6,362 bases of DNA from Verrucomicrobiota bacterium. GTDB taxonomy: Bacteria; Verrucomicrobiota; Verrucomicrobiia; Opitutales; Opitutaceae. The position numbers were made by a program, and so were the translations under genes. Positions within the stretch are counted from its first letter, which is position 1. Every line of letters starts with the position of its first letter. The stretch lies in NCBI GenBank assembly GCA_023457715.1, contig JAEWKR010000160.1, forward strand, positions 1 through 6,362, written 5' to 3'. Positions 1 through 4,938 of the stretch are shown here, one piece after another. The notes below the pieces were generated by a model. That model made no database searches. It had not been told where the DNA came from and saw only the letters and a program-made list of their open reading frames with translations.

Positions 1-112
1 GACGGTGTTAGCTTGCCCCTTCGGATGACGATGCTGGTCTAAACCGGCAGACCACCGCGCCCCAAGTTTCTTTTTGGAATGATCGCGCCGCCGCGGCGCG
101 TGTGGGTCGCTC
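1..112. other. Left-edge gap with a small hairpin
   Basis: No gene can be supported here. Frame 1 is open from the window edge to a TAA at 40-42, which could be the last 13 codons of an upstream plus-strand gene, but it is too short to judge. A perfect 6-bp stem (tggtct at 35-40, agacca at 49-54) encloses an 8-nt loop. A T-rich stretch follows at 67-75, but it is 12 nt beyond the stem, so this is at best a weak terminator for whatever lies upstream. Confidence 0.25.
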
Positions 113-147
113 AAAACCCAAAACCCAAAACCCAAAACCAAAAACCA
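113..147. repeat. Heptamer tandem array, aaaaccc/aaaacca, 5 units
   Basis: Five head-to-tail 7-nt units lie in exact register: aaaaccc at 113-119, 120-126 and 127-133, then aaaacca at 134-140 and 141-147. A 7-nt period changes reading frame at each unit, so the array is not coding, although an open frame from 79 happens to cross it. The minus strand reads GGGTTTT three times, then two GG units. It ends 36 nt before the ATG of the thioredoxin-like gene and so lies in its probable leader. The unit differs from those at 1210, 3380 and 6195, but the period is the same. Confidence 0.85.
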
Positions 148-183
148 GCACTCAGCCACCCACCGCGTGCGCCGCCCCTTCCC

Positions 184-1051
184 ATGAAGAAACTTCTCAC
201 TCTGGCCGCGCTGCTGCTCGCGTTGGGCCCGGTTCGAGCCGATTCCACCGCGCCGGCGGCGCCCGCTGACGCTCCGTCCTCCGCTCCGGCGACCGCGGAC
301 ACCGTCAAACCGGCCATCGAAGACGAACTCAAACGGATCATCGCCAGTGTCCGCGCCAAACGTGAGGCGGGGCCGTTGACGGAGGCTGCGCTGGCGGACG
401 AACTGAAGGCGTTCGACGAATTGCTGGCCGCGCATGCGGGCGACAAGTCCGCCGAGGTCGCCAACGTGGCGCTGATGAAGGCGATGCTGTACGTTCAGGT
501 GCTGCAGGATGCGGACAAGGGTCTGGACGTGCTGCGCCAGGCGCAGGCTGATTTCGCCGGCACGGAGGCGACGACCCTGCTCGAAGCAGGTGGAGTCGCA
601 GCGCGAGAATATGAAGCTGCAGGCGGCGCTCCGGCCGGGTGCCCCGTTCCCCGATTTCGACGAGAAGGACCTGAACGGGGAGCCGCTCTCACTGGCCAGA
701 TTCAAAGGCCGGGTCGTCCTGATCGACTTCTGGGCGACGTGGTGCGGACCCTGCGTCGACGAACTTCCGAACGTCATCGCCGCGTACCGCAAGTACCATG
801 ACAAGGGATTCGAGATCATCGGCATCAGCCTGGACCGGGACGAGGCGGCGCTGCGGCGCTTCATCGCCGAGCACGAAATGACGTGGCCGCAGTATTTCGA
901 CGGTCTCTATTGGCAGAGCAAACTCGGCCGCAAGTACGGGGTGAACAGCATCCCGGCCACGTATCTGGTGGACGGAGACGGCACGATCGTGGCCCGGGAC
1001 CTCCGCGGCCCCGCGCTGGAAAAGGAACTCGAACGCCTGCTGGGGAAGTGA
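184..1051 (+). pseudogene. TlpA/ResA-like exported thiol-disulfide protein, frameshifted
   Basis: Family members are exported or membrane-anchored thioredoxin-fold proteins that reduce or exchange disulfides outside the cytoplasm, for example in cytochrome c maturation. The ATG at 184 begins a signal peptide: two lysines, a hydrophobic run from L4 to L14, and a likely cleavage after V17-R18-A19. An Ala/Pro-rich linker and a helical stretch of about 100 residues follow, resembling the N-terminal helical regions of some TlpA proteins. The thioredoxin domain is complete but in the next frame: WCGPC is encoded at 740-754 and the cis-proline motif SIPATYLV has its Pro at 953-955. The switch from frame 1 to frame 2 falls near 562-586; one extra base or two missing bases explains it. 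Unshifted, frame 1 runs to a stop at 799-801 without the active site. An internal ATG at 611 could start a 146-residue thioredoxin domain lacking a signal peptide. This could be a true pseudogene, an assembly error, or less likely recoding. No Shine-Dalgarno site precedes 184. The domain call is firm; the state of the gene is not. Confidence 0.8.
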
Positions 1052-1072
1052 GCCAGGAATAGCCGCCAGGCA

Positions 1073-1108
1073 GGGATAGCCGTAAGGAGGCGCAGAAGGC
1101 GCAAAAAA
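1073..1108 (-). repeat. Dispersed repeat copy 1 (T-rich, ending GGCTA)
   Basis: Read on the minus strand, this is a T-run, then GCGCC-type words, then TTACGGCTATCCC. It aligns by eye with the minus-strand reading of 2257-2291 (T-run, GTGCG, GGTG, TTGTGGCTACTCC) and with the plus-strand reading of 2316-2345. I recall similar T-rich GCGCCTT/GTGGCTA words from gaps in several bacterial genomes, but that is recollection, not a search. It lies 21 nt past the stop of the thioredoxin gene. Confidence 0.5.
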
Positions 1109-1154
1109 GACGATCCCTGACGGTCGGCGTGCGCTGCTTGACGGATCGCCGTAG

Positions 1155-1173
1155 CGTAGGCGTCCCGCCTGCG
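1155..1173. other. GC hairpin between convergent genes
   Basis: The arms cgtaggcg (1155-1162) and cgcctgcg (1166-1173) form an 8-bp stem with one G:T-type mismatch and a 3-nt loop. It lies between the convergent thioredoxin gene and mutY. There is no T-run on either side, so it is not a classical intrinsic terminator; it could block transcription in both directions or be an interspersed palindrome. Confidence 0.35.
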
Positions 1174-1209
1174 TACCTCAGCATGTCCAATCGCTCACGC
1201 GTTCTGCCC

Positions 1210-1251
1210 AGACCCCAGACCCTAGACCCTAGACCCTAGACCCTAGACCCT
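1210..1251. repeat. Heptamer tandem array, agaccct, 6 units
   Basis: One agacccc unit (1210-1216) is followed by five perfect agaccct units ending at 1223, 1230, 1237, 1244 and 1251. The minus strand therefore carries six G-runs of at least three, spaced by TCTA or TCT, which fits the G3+N1-7 pattern for a G-quadruplex. Each junction contains CTAG. The array runs into mutY: it encodes that gene's final residues and its TAG stop, so the mutY mRNA would carry the G-rich strand at its 3' end. Confidence 0.9.
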
Positions 1252-2267
1252 AACACCTCCCGAATCCACCGCCGGTGCGGGCCGGACAGGGTCACCGAAT
1301 CCAGGTCCGCGAGGGGTACCCAGACAAGTTCCGGATTGCGCAGCGCGCGGGGCGCCGGCGCCGCGTGGATCGTTTCGGTGATCTGGAAACGGGTGATCGC
1401 GCGGCGTTTTTCAGCCAGGGGCACGGCCTTCGCTGCCACGACGAAGCCGATGTGCTCCGCGGTGGGGAGTTCGTGCATGTCCGCGAAGCGGCGCGCGCCC
1501 GCGGCGGCACGATGGAGGAGGAGCTGCCCGTCGCGTTCACACCACACCCGGGTCACGGCACGCCGCTCAATCATTCTGGCCGCCAGGCGCGGATACTTTT
1601 CCGCGTCGCCTCGCCGTCCCGCCGTGCAATAGCTCCGAACCGGGCAGGTGAGGCAGAGCGGGTTCTGCCGGATGCAGACCGTCGCCCCAAGTTCCATCAT
1701 CGCCTGGTTGTGGTCGCCGGGATGCGCCGGATCGAGCAGCGCTTCGGCGAGCGGTGTGAACGCTTTTGCCGCCGTGGCGGAGTCCCGGAAGGCCGTCGCG
1801 TCCGCCGTGAGCCGCGCGAGGATGCGCACGACGTTTCCGTCCACGCACGCCGCGGGCGCACCGAACGCGATGCTGGTGATCGCGGCGGCGGTGTACGGGC
1901 CAACCCCCGGCAACTCCAGCCAGGCGTCACGGGTGCGGGGGAGTTCCGGCATTGCGGCAACCGCCTGGGCCAGTCGGTGCAGGTTACGGGCGCGCGAGTA
2001 ATACCCCAGGCCCTCCCACAGCTTCAGCACGCGTGACTCCGGTGCCGCGGCGAGCGACGCGAACGTCGGCAGTTCCTGCATCCAGCGCGCGAAATAGGGG
2101 AGCACCGTCTTCACCTGCGTCTGCTGCAGCATGAATTCGCTGACGACGGTCTTGTACGCCGACGGCGCGTCCCGCCACGGGAGCTGGCGCGCGTGGGTCC
2201 GATACCAGCCGTGCAGCGCGGCCTGAAACGGATGCTTGTCGTCGGTCAGTCGGGAAGGAGTAGCCAC
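1236..2267 (-). CDS. mutY: A/G-specific adenine glycosylase MutY
   Basis: MutY removes adenine mispaired with 8-oxoguanine and so prevents G:C to T:A mutations in base-excision repair. Numbering from the chosen GTG gives 343 residues, close to the usual 350. Visible motifs are SEFMLQQTQV with catalytic Glu44, the helix-hairpin-helix ELPGVGPYTAAAI (118-130), VDGNVVR with catalytic Asp143, and the iron-sulfur set C198-x6-C205-x2-C208-x5-C214, spaced as in E. coli MutY. From about 236 a Nudix-like recognition domain follows, but the family's Phe-Ser-His loop appears to read Ile291-Thr-Arg293. The start is uncertain: no ATG lies between the preceding antisense stretch and the first conserved residues. 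GTG at 2267 sits inside a repeat; CTG at 2249 is the other option. Neither has a clear ribosome site. The last five codons and the stop are formed by the agaccct array. It is divergent from rnhC and convergent with the thioredoxin gene. Confidence 0.93.
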   Translation of the reverse strand: MATPSRLTDDKHPFQAALHGWYRTHARQLPWRDAPSAYKTVVSEFMLQQTQVKTVLPYFARWMQELPTFASLAAAPESRVLKLWEGLGYYSRARNLHRLAQAVAAMPELPRTRDAWLELPGVGPYTAAAITSIAFGAPAACVDGNVVRILARLTADATAFRDSATAAKAFTPLAEALLDPAHPGDHNQAMMELGATVCIRQNPLCLTCPVRSYCTAGRRGDAEKYPRLAARMIERRAVTRVWCERDGQLLLHRAAAGARRFADMHELPTAEHIGFVVAAKAVPLAEKRRAITRFQITETIHAAPAPRALRNPELVWVPLADLDSVTLSGPHRRWIREVLGSRV

Positions 2268-2344
2268 AAAAAACACCAAAACGCACAAAAACCGGCTCAC
2301 CTGAAGCCTGCTTTCTTTTCGTGCGTTTTCCGTCGTTTTGTGGC
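2257..2344. repeat. Inverted pair of dispersed repeats between mutY and rnhC
   Basis: The arms 2263-2291 and 2316-2344 are reverse complements at 22 of 29 positions by hand count, with a 24-nt spacer. Shared blocks include GTGCGTTTT and TTTTGTGGC. The left copy extends to 2257 as GGCTACTCC on the minus strand, matching the copy at 1073-1108. The pair fills the gap between two divergent genes, so any promoters for mutY and rnhC must lie in or beside it. The left arm contains the candidate GTG start of mutY. The structure could form a cruciform or an RNA hairpin in either leader; no function is shown. Confidence 0.75.
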
Positions 2345-2354
2345 CAGTACGGGC

Positions 2355-3362
2355 ATGGCCAAGAAGCCGGACGCCGCTGACGACGCCCCGAAGAAGATCG
2401 CGAGCTACACCATCAAGCTGGACGACGCGCAGATGGAGAAGCTGCGCTTGATCCTGCAGGAACGCGGCTGGACGCCGTTCGAGGTCGCGTACACCCGGTT
2501 CGCGTTCAAGGCGGACCATCTGAAGGTAAACGTCTCCGCCTATACCAGCGGCAAGGTGGTGGTGGCCGGCAAAGGCACGGAGGATTTCGTGCGCGACGTC
2601 ATCGAGCCCGAGGTCACCGGTGCGGCCAGACTGGGGTACGACGAGGTGCTCCATCCCGACTGGTTTGAGGCGCACGCCGGCCTGGACGAAAGCGGCAAGG
2701 GCGATTTCTTTGGTCCGGTGGTCGCGGCGACCGTGATTGCGGATCGACCGGCCATCGAGGGCTGGATCAAGGCTGGCGTGAAGGACTCGAAGAAGATTTC
2801 GGAGCTGCAGATCTTCAAGCTCGAGGAAATCATCAAACAGACCCCCGGCGTCGTCGTGCGCACGTGCTTCTGCGGGATGCCGAAATACAACGAGCTCATG
2901 GCCCGGGCCGGTGCGAATCTGAACCGGCTGCTGGCCTGGCAGCATGCCACCGCTCTCGAACAGGCACTTTCCGCCAGACGCGTTCCCTGGGGGCTGCTCG
3001 ATCAATTCACCGAACAGCCGCTCACCCAGCGCGAACTCGCCAGGAAAGGCGTCACCGGCTTCGACCTGCGCATGCGCACCAAGGCCGAGGAAGACCCGGT
3101 CGTCGCCGCCGCCTCGGTGATCGCCCGCGCGGAGTTTCAGCGCCAGATCGTGGCGCTCTCGCGCAAGTTCGGCGGCAAACTGCAAAAAGGGGCCGGACCC
3201 CTGGTGAAGGACCAGGCGAAACAAATCATCGCCAACTTCGGTGCCCGCGCGCTGGGCGATTTCGCCAAACTCCATTTCCGCACCGCCTACGAAGTCGTCG
3301 CCGAATGCGGCAAACTCGACGAGCTGCCGCTGAAGGAACCGAGGGAACGGATGGAGTGGTGA
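2355..3362 (+). CDS. rnhC: Ribonuclease HIII
   Basis: RNase HIII cuts the RNA strand of RNA/DNA hybrids such as R-loops and primers in the cytoplasm. The protein has 335 residues, against about 310 in Bacillus. Residues 15-90 form the TBP-like substrate-binding domain (DUF3378 type) found in HIII but not HII. The catalytic domain begins near 105 with D111-E112 in LDESGKGDFFGPVV; the GKG form is typical of HIII. DSKK follows at 144-147, then D216 (LLDQF) and E245 (TKAEEDPVVAAASVIAR). This gives the D-E-D-E set of HIII, in which the last residue is Glu where HII has Asp. The ATG at 2355 was chosen because the frame upstream only reads through the inverted repeat and antisense mutY. No Shine-Dalgarno site is visible. 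The antisense strand is also open over most of the gene, which is a GC effect. It is divergent from mutY and convergent with the next gene. Confidence 0.95.
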   Translation: MAKKPDAADDAPKKIASYTIKLDDAQMEKLRLILQERGWTPFEVAYTRFAFKADHLKVNVSAYTSGKVVVAGKGTEDFVRDVIEPEVTGAARLGYDEVLHPDWFEAHAGLDESGKGDFFGPVVAATVIADRPAIEGWIKAGVKDSKKISELQIFKLEEIIKQTPGVVVRTCFCGMPKYNELMARAGANLNRLLAWQHATALEQALSARRVPWGLLDQFTEQPLTQRELARKGVTGFDLRMRTKAEEDPVVAAASVIARAEFQRQIVALSRKFGGKLQKGAGPLVKDQAKQIIANFGARALGDFAKLHFRTAYEVVAECGKLDELPLKEPRERMEW

Positions 3363-3365
3363 AGA

Positions 3366-3378
3366 CCCGCTGCGCGGG
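3366..3378 (+). terminator. Short GC hairpin just past rnhC
   Basis: Perfect stem cccgc (3366-3370) and gcggg (3374-3378) with a tgc loop, starting 4 nt after the rnhC stop. The downstream sequence is AT-rich but has no run of T longer than three, so it is only a plausible terminator. It abuts the larger heptamer dyad, which may act with it. Confidence 0.35.
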
Positions 3379-3458
3379 GATTTCAGATTTCAAATTTCAG
3401 ATTTCAGATCGATGCAGACATCTGAAATGCGAGATTTGGAATTTGAAATTTGAAATCC
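3378..3458. repeat. AT-rich dyad built of heptamers
   Basis: The left arm has four 7-nt units (atttcag, atttcaa, atttcag, atttcag) at 3380-3407. The right arm has three units (atttgga, atttgaa, atttgaa) at 3434-3454, preceded by atctgaaa. The right arm read in reverse complement resembles the left, with a few mismatches and a length difference, so the whole can fold into a long imperfect hairpin. It lies between the convergent rnhC and the membrane-protein gene and could end transcription from both sides, though it lacks a GC stem with a U-run. Confidence 0.8.
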
Positions 3459-3479
3459 GGGCGCCCCTGTCCGTCCGGG

Positions 3480-3968
3480 CTACCCTAGACGACTCGGCGC
3501 CGCGGTCTGGTGCTCCCGCGCCAAACCCTCCACATACCGCGTGAAATCCTCGTCCTCGCCCTGGAGGAGCTCCGGCAGCGCGGTGCGGAACTCAGGCCGC
3601 GCGATCCATTCGAGCATGTAATCTTCCCACGATTTCCACAGCCGGCGGGTCTGCTTTGACATATCCTCCTCGTACACGAGCAGGTAGGCGCGTTCGAACA
3701 GCGAGATCAGGATGCCAAAGATCGCCAGCCGCCGCTCATTCTGCTCCGGCGAAAGCTCCTGCGCCCGTGGGATCCGGCGCAAGAGTTGGAGGTCGGCGTT
3801 ATCCAGCACCAGTTTAAGAAACTCGCGGTATTCGTCCGAAAGCCGCTGGTATATTTCCTCCTCCTCATTTTGCCGCTCCTTCCGCTGCTCCATCAGGAAT
3901 ACGAGAATCGCGAACGGCAGGCCGATCACGGTCACAACGTAGCTGAGGACTTCCCACGTTTCACGCAT
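3480..3968 (-). CDS. Conserved-looking single-pass membrane protein, function unknown
   Basis: I recall similar unnamed bacterial proteins but know no function. The 162 residues begin with one membrane segment (about residues 6-25, from EVLSYVV to ILVFL), directly followed by a charged stretch (EQRKERQNEEEE, 27-38). The remainder is predicted helical and is rich in aromatic and acidic residues, including LSDEYREFLKLVLDN (43-57), LISLFERAYLLVYEEDM (87-103) and WKSWEDYMLEW (111-121). There is no cysteine and no obvious catalytic motif. The charge pattern suggests a short outside N-terminus and a cytoplasmic body, which is inference. ATG codons occur at 3974 and 3968. GGAGG on the minus strand (3977-3981) is 8 nt from the second and only 2 nt from the first, which supports 3968. 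The longer open frame to 4082 only reads repeats as a Ser-Leu run. It diverges from rnhB; the stop TAG is at 3480-3482. Confidence 0.85.
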   Translation of the reverse strand: MRETWEVLSYVVTVIGLPFAILVFLMEQRKERQNEEEEIYQRLSDEYREFLKLVLDNADLQLLRRIPRAQELSPEQNERRLAIFGILISLFERAYLLVYEEDMSKQTRRLWKSWEDYMLEWIARPEFRTALPELLQGEDEDFTRYVEGLAREHQTAAPSRLG

Positions 3969-3976
3969 GTCCATGG

Positions 3977-3981
3977 CCTCC
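3977..3981 (-). promoter_or_regulatory. Shine-Dalgarno site setting the start at 3968
   Basis: GGAGG on the minus strand lies 8 nt before the ATG at 3968 and only 2 nt before the ATG at 3974. It is the only clear Shine-Dalgarno site seen for a gene start in the window, and it favours the downstream start. Confidence 0.65.
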
Positions 3982-3997
3982 AATGAATGCGGAAGAA

Positions 3998-4021
3998 GGG
4001 AAAGGGAAAGTGAGAGTGAGG
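3998..4021. repeat. Hexamer array, left arm (gggaaa/gtgaga)
   Basis: Four 6-nt units: gggaaa at 3998 and 4004, gtgaga at 4010 and gtgagg at 4016. They are the approximate reverse complement of the tttcac/tttccc units at 4142-4165. The following 4022-4042 also resembles the reverse complement of the octamer units near 4097-4120. Together they form an imperfect inverted structure filling the gap between the membrane-protein gene and rnhB. Confidence 0.65.
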
Positions 4022-4056
4022 GAATAAGTGGAGGAGTGAATGACCCGTCGAGGGTT

Positions 4057-4128
4057 AATCCCCTCAATCCCTCATCCCTCAATCCCTCAATCCCTCATTC
4101 CCTTACTCCCTTACTCCCTCCATCCCCC
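4057..4128. repeat. Octamer tandem array, aatccctc type, 9 units
   Basis: The units in order are aatcccctc (9 nt), aatccctc, atccctc (7 nt), aatccctc, aatccctc, attccctt, actccctt, actccctc and catccccc. The minus strand carries nine G-runs of three or more spaced by 4-5 nt, a strong G-quadruplex pattern. It lies 45 nt before the rnhB ATG, inside the probable rnhB leader or promoter. The Ser/Leu/Pro-rich frames crossing it are not genes. Confidence 0.85.
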
Positions 4129-4135
4129 CTTTCGC

Positions 4136-4165
4136 CTTCACTTTCACTTTCACTTTCCCTTTCAC
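4136..4165. repeat. Hexamer array, right arm (tttcac)
   Basis: Five 6-nt units: cttcac at 4136, tttcac at 4142 and 4148, tttccc at 4154 and tttcac at 4160. It ends 8 nt before the rnhB start, where a ribosome-binding site would normally lie, and leaves rnhB with a pyrimidine-rich leader and no purine Shine-Dalgarno site. It is inverted relative to 3998-4021. Confidence 0.8.
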
Positions 4166-4173
4166 TCTGCCCC

Positions 4174-4938
4174 ATGAAACGCCGCCAGCTGCGCGGCTTT
4201 GATCTCAAACAGATTGAAGGCGTCAACGGGCTCATCGGTGTCGATGAGGTCGGCCGGGGCGCGTTTGCCGGGCCGGTCGTGGCGGCCGCGGTCCTGGTGA
4301 CGCGCGAGTTTCTCGAAAGCCGCTGGGCGCTGACCAAGGCGTCCCGCGTGAACGACTCGAAGGTCCTTAGCGCCGAACAGCGGGATGAGCTCTGGGCCGA
4401 GTTCGAGAAGCTTAATGCCGCCCGGCTGATTCATGCGTGTTACGGCAGTGCGACCGTGGAGGAGATCCATCAGCACAATATTCTCGGCGCCACCAAGCTC
4501 GCGATGAAGCGGGCCCTGCAGAACATCTACCCGGCCGAGGCCTTCCAGCCCGAACGCACCGAACCCGACCTGTTTGCCACCATGGAGGAACGGGCCTCGT
4601 TCACCCCCATCGTATCCGCCCGCGTGATCGTGGATGGGCTTTCGTTGCGCAATTTTCCGTATCCGCACCGGGCCTTCGTGAACGGCGACGCGCGCTCGCT
4701 GTGCATCGCGATGGCCTCCATCGTCGCCAAGGTCGCGCGGGACCGGCACATGGTCGAACTCGACGGCCGGTTTCCCGGGTACGGCTTCGCGCAGCACAAG
4801 GGCTATGGCACCGAGGAACACCGCGAGGCCGTGCTGCGGCTGGGCCGGTGTGTGGAGCACCGCGAAGCATTCCTGCGCAAGCTGCTCGCGGTGCGCACGG
4901 ACCCGGCGCAGATGAATCTGTTCGTGAACCAGGAATGA
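4174..4938 (+). CDS. rnhB: Ribonuclease HII
   Basis: RNase HII nicks DNA 5' of single embedded ribonucleotides, starting ribonucleotide excision repair, and also cuts RNA/DNA hybrids. The 254 residues hold the full motif set: D24-E25 in VDEVGRGAFAGPVVAAAV, DSK at 61-63, D154 in VIVDG, and D172 in NGDARSLCIAMASIVAKVARD, giving the D-E-D-D set of HII. GYGFAQHKGYGT lies at 202-213. It is longer than E. coli RNase HII (198) mainly through an insert between the HNILGATKLAMKRAL helix and VIVDG (about 119-148). The C-terminus carries QMNLF (246-250), close to the bacterial sliding-clamp motif QL(S/D)LF. The ATG at 4174 was chosen because everything upstream in frame is repeat DNA. There is no Shine-Dalgarno site; a pyrimidine repeat ends 8 nt upstream. 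The stop overlaps the kinase start as ATGA. Confidence 0.96.
   Translation: MKRRQLRGFDLKQIEGVNGLIGVDEVGRGAFAGPVVAAAVLVTREFLESRWALTKASRVNDSKVLSAEQRDELWAEFEKLNAARLIHACYGSATVEEIHQHNILGATKLAMKRALQNIYPAEAFQPERTEPDLFATMEERASFTPIVSARVIVDGLSLRNFPYPHRAFVNGDARSLCIAMASIVAKVARDRHMVELDGRFPGYGFAQHKGYGTEEHREAVLRLGRCVEHREAFLRKLLAVRTDPAQMNLFVNQE

Noticed and set aside
79..183. 35-residue N-terminal extension of the thioredoxin-like gene from an ATG at 79
   Set aside because: It translates the heptamer array and would bury a clear signal peptide that begins at 184.
113..1251. Resemblance of the cccaaaa and ccctaga arrays to eukaryotic telomere repeats
   Set aside because: The arrays are short, internal, of differing unit, and flanked by bacterial genes; only the G-run spacing is shared.
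2268..3275. Long minus-strand open frame continuing upstream of mutY
   Set aside because: It is antisense to rnhC, whose catalytic motifs are complete; the translation has no recognisable content and is explained by high GC.
3975..4082. N-terminal extension of the membrane protein
   Set aside because: It also reads repeats as Ser-Leu, and the ribosome site at 3977-3981 favours 3968.
4057..4165. CRISPR array
   Set aside because: The units are 6-9 nt with no spacers, and no cas gene is present.
3967..4173. N-terminal extension of RNase HII with a Ser-Leu run
   Set aside because: It is only translated 6- and 8-nt repeats; the protein family begins near 4174.
4437..4934. 166-codon extension of the kinase frame upstream of 4935
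   Set aside because: It overlaps rnhB in another frame, has Arg/Gly/Pro-rich shadow composition, and the ATGA overlap marks a natural start.
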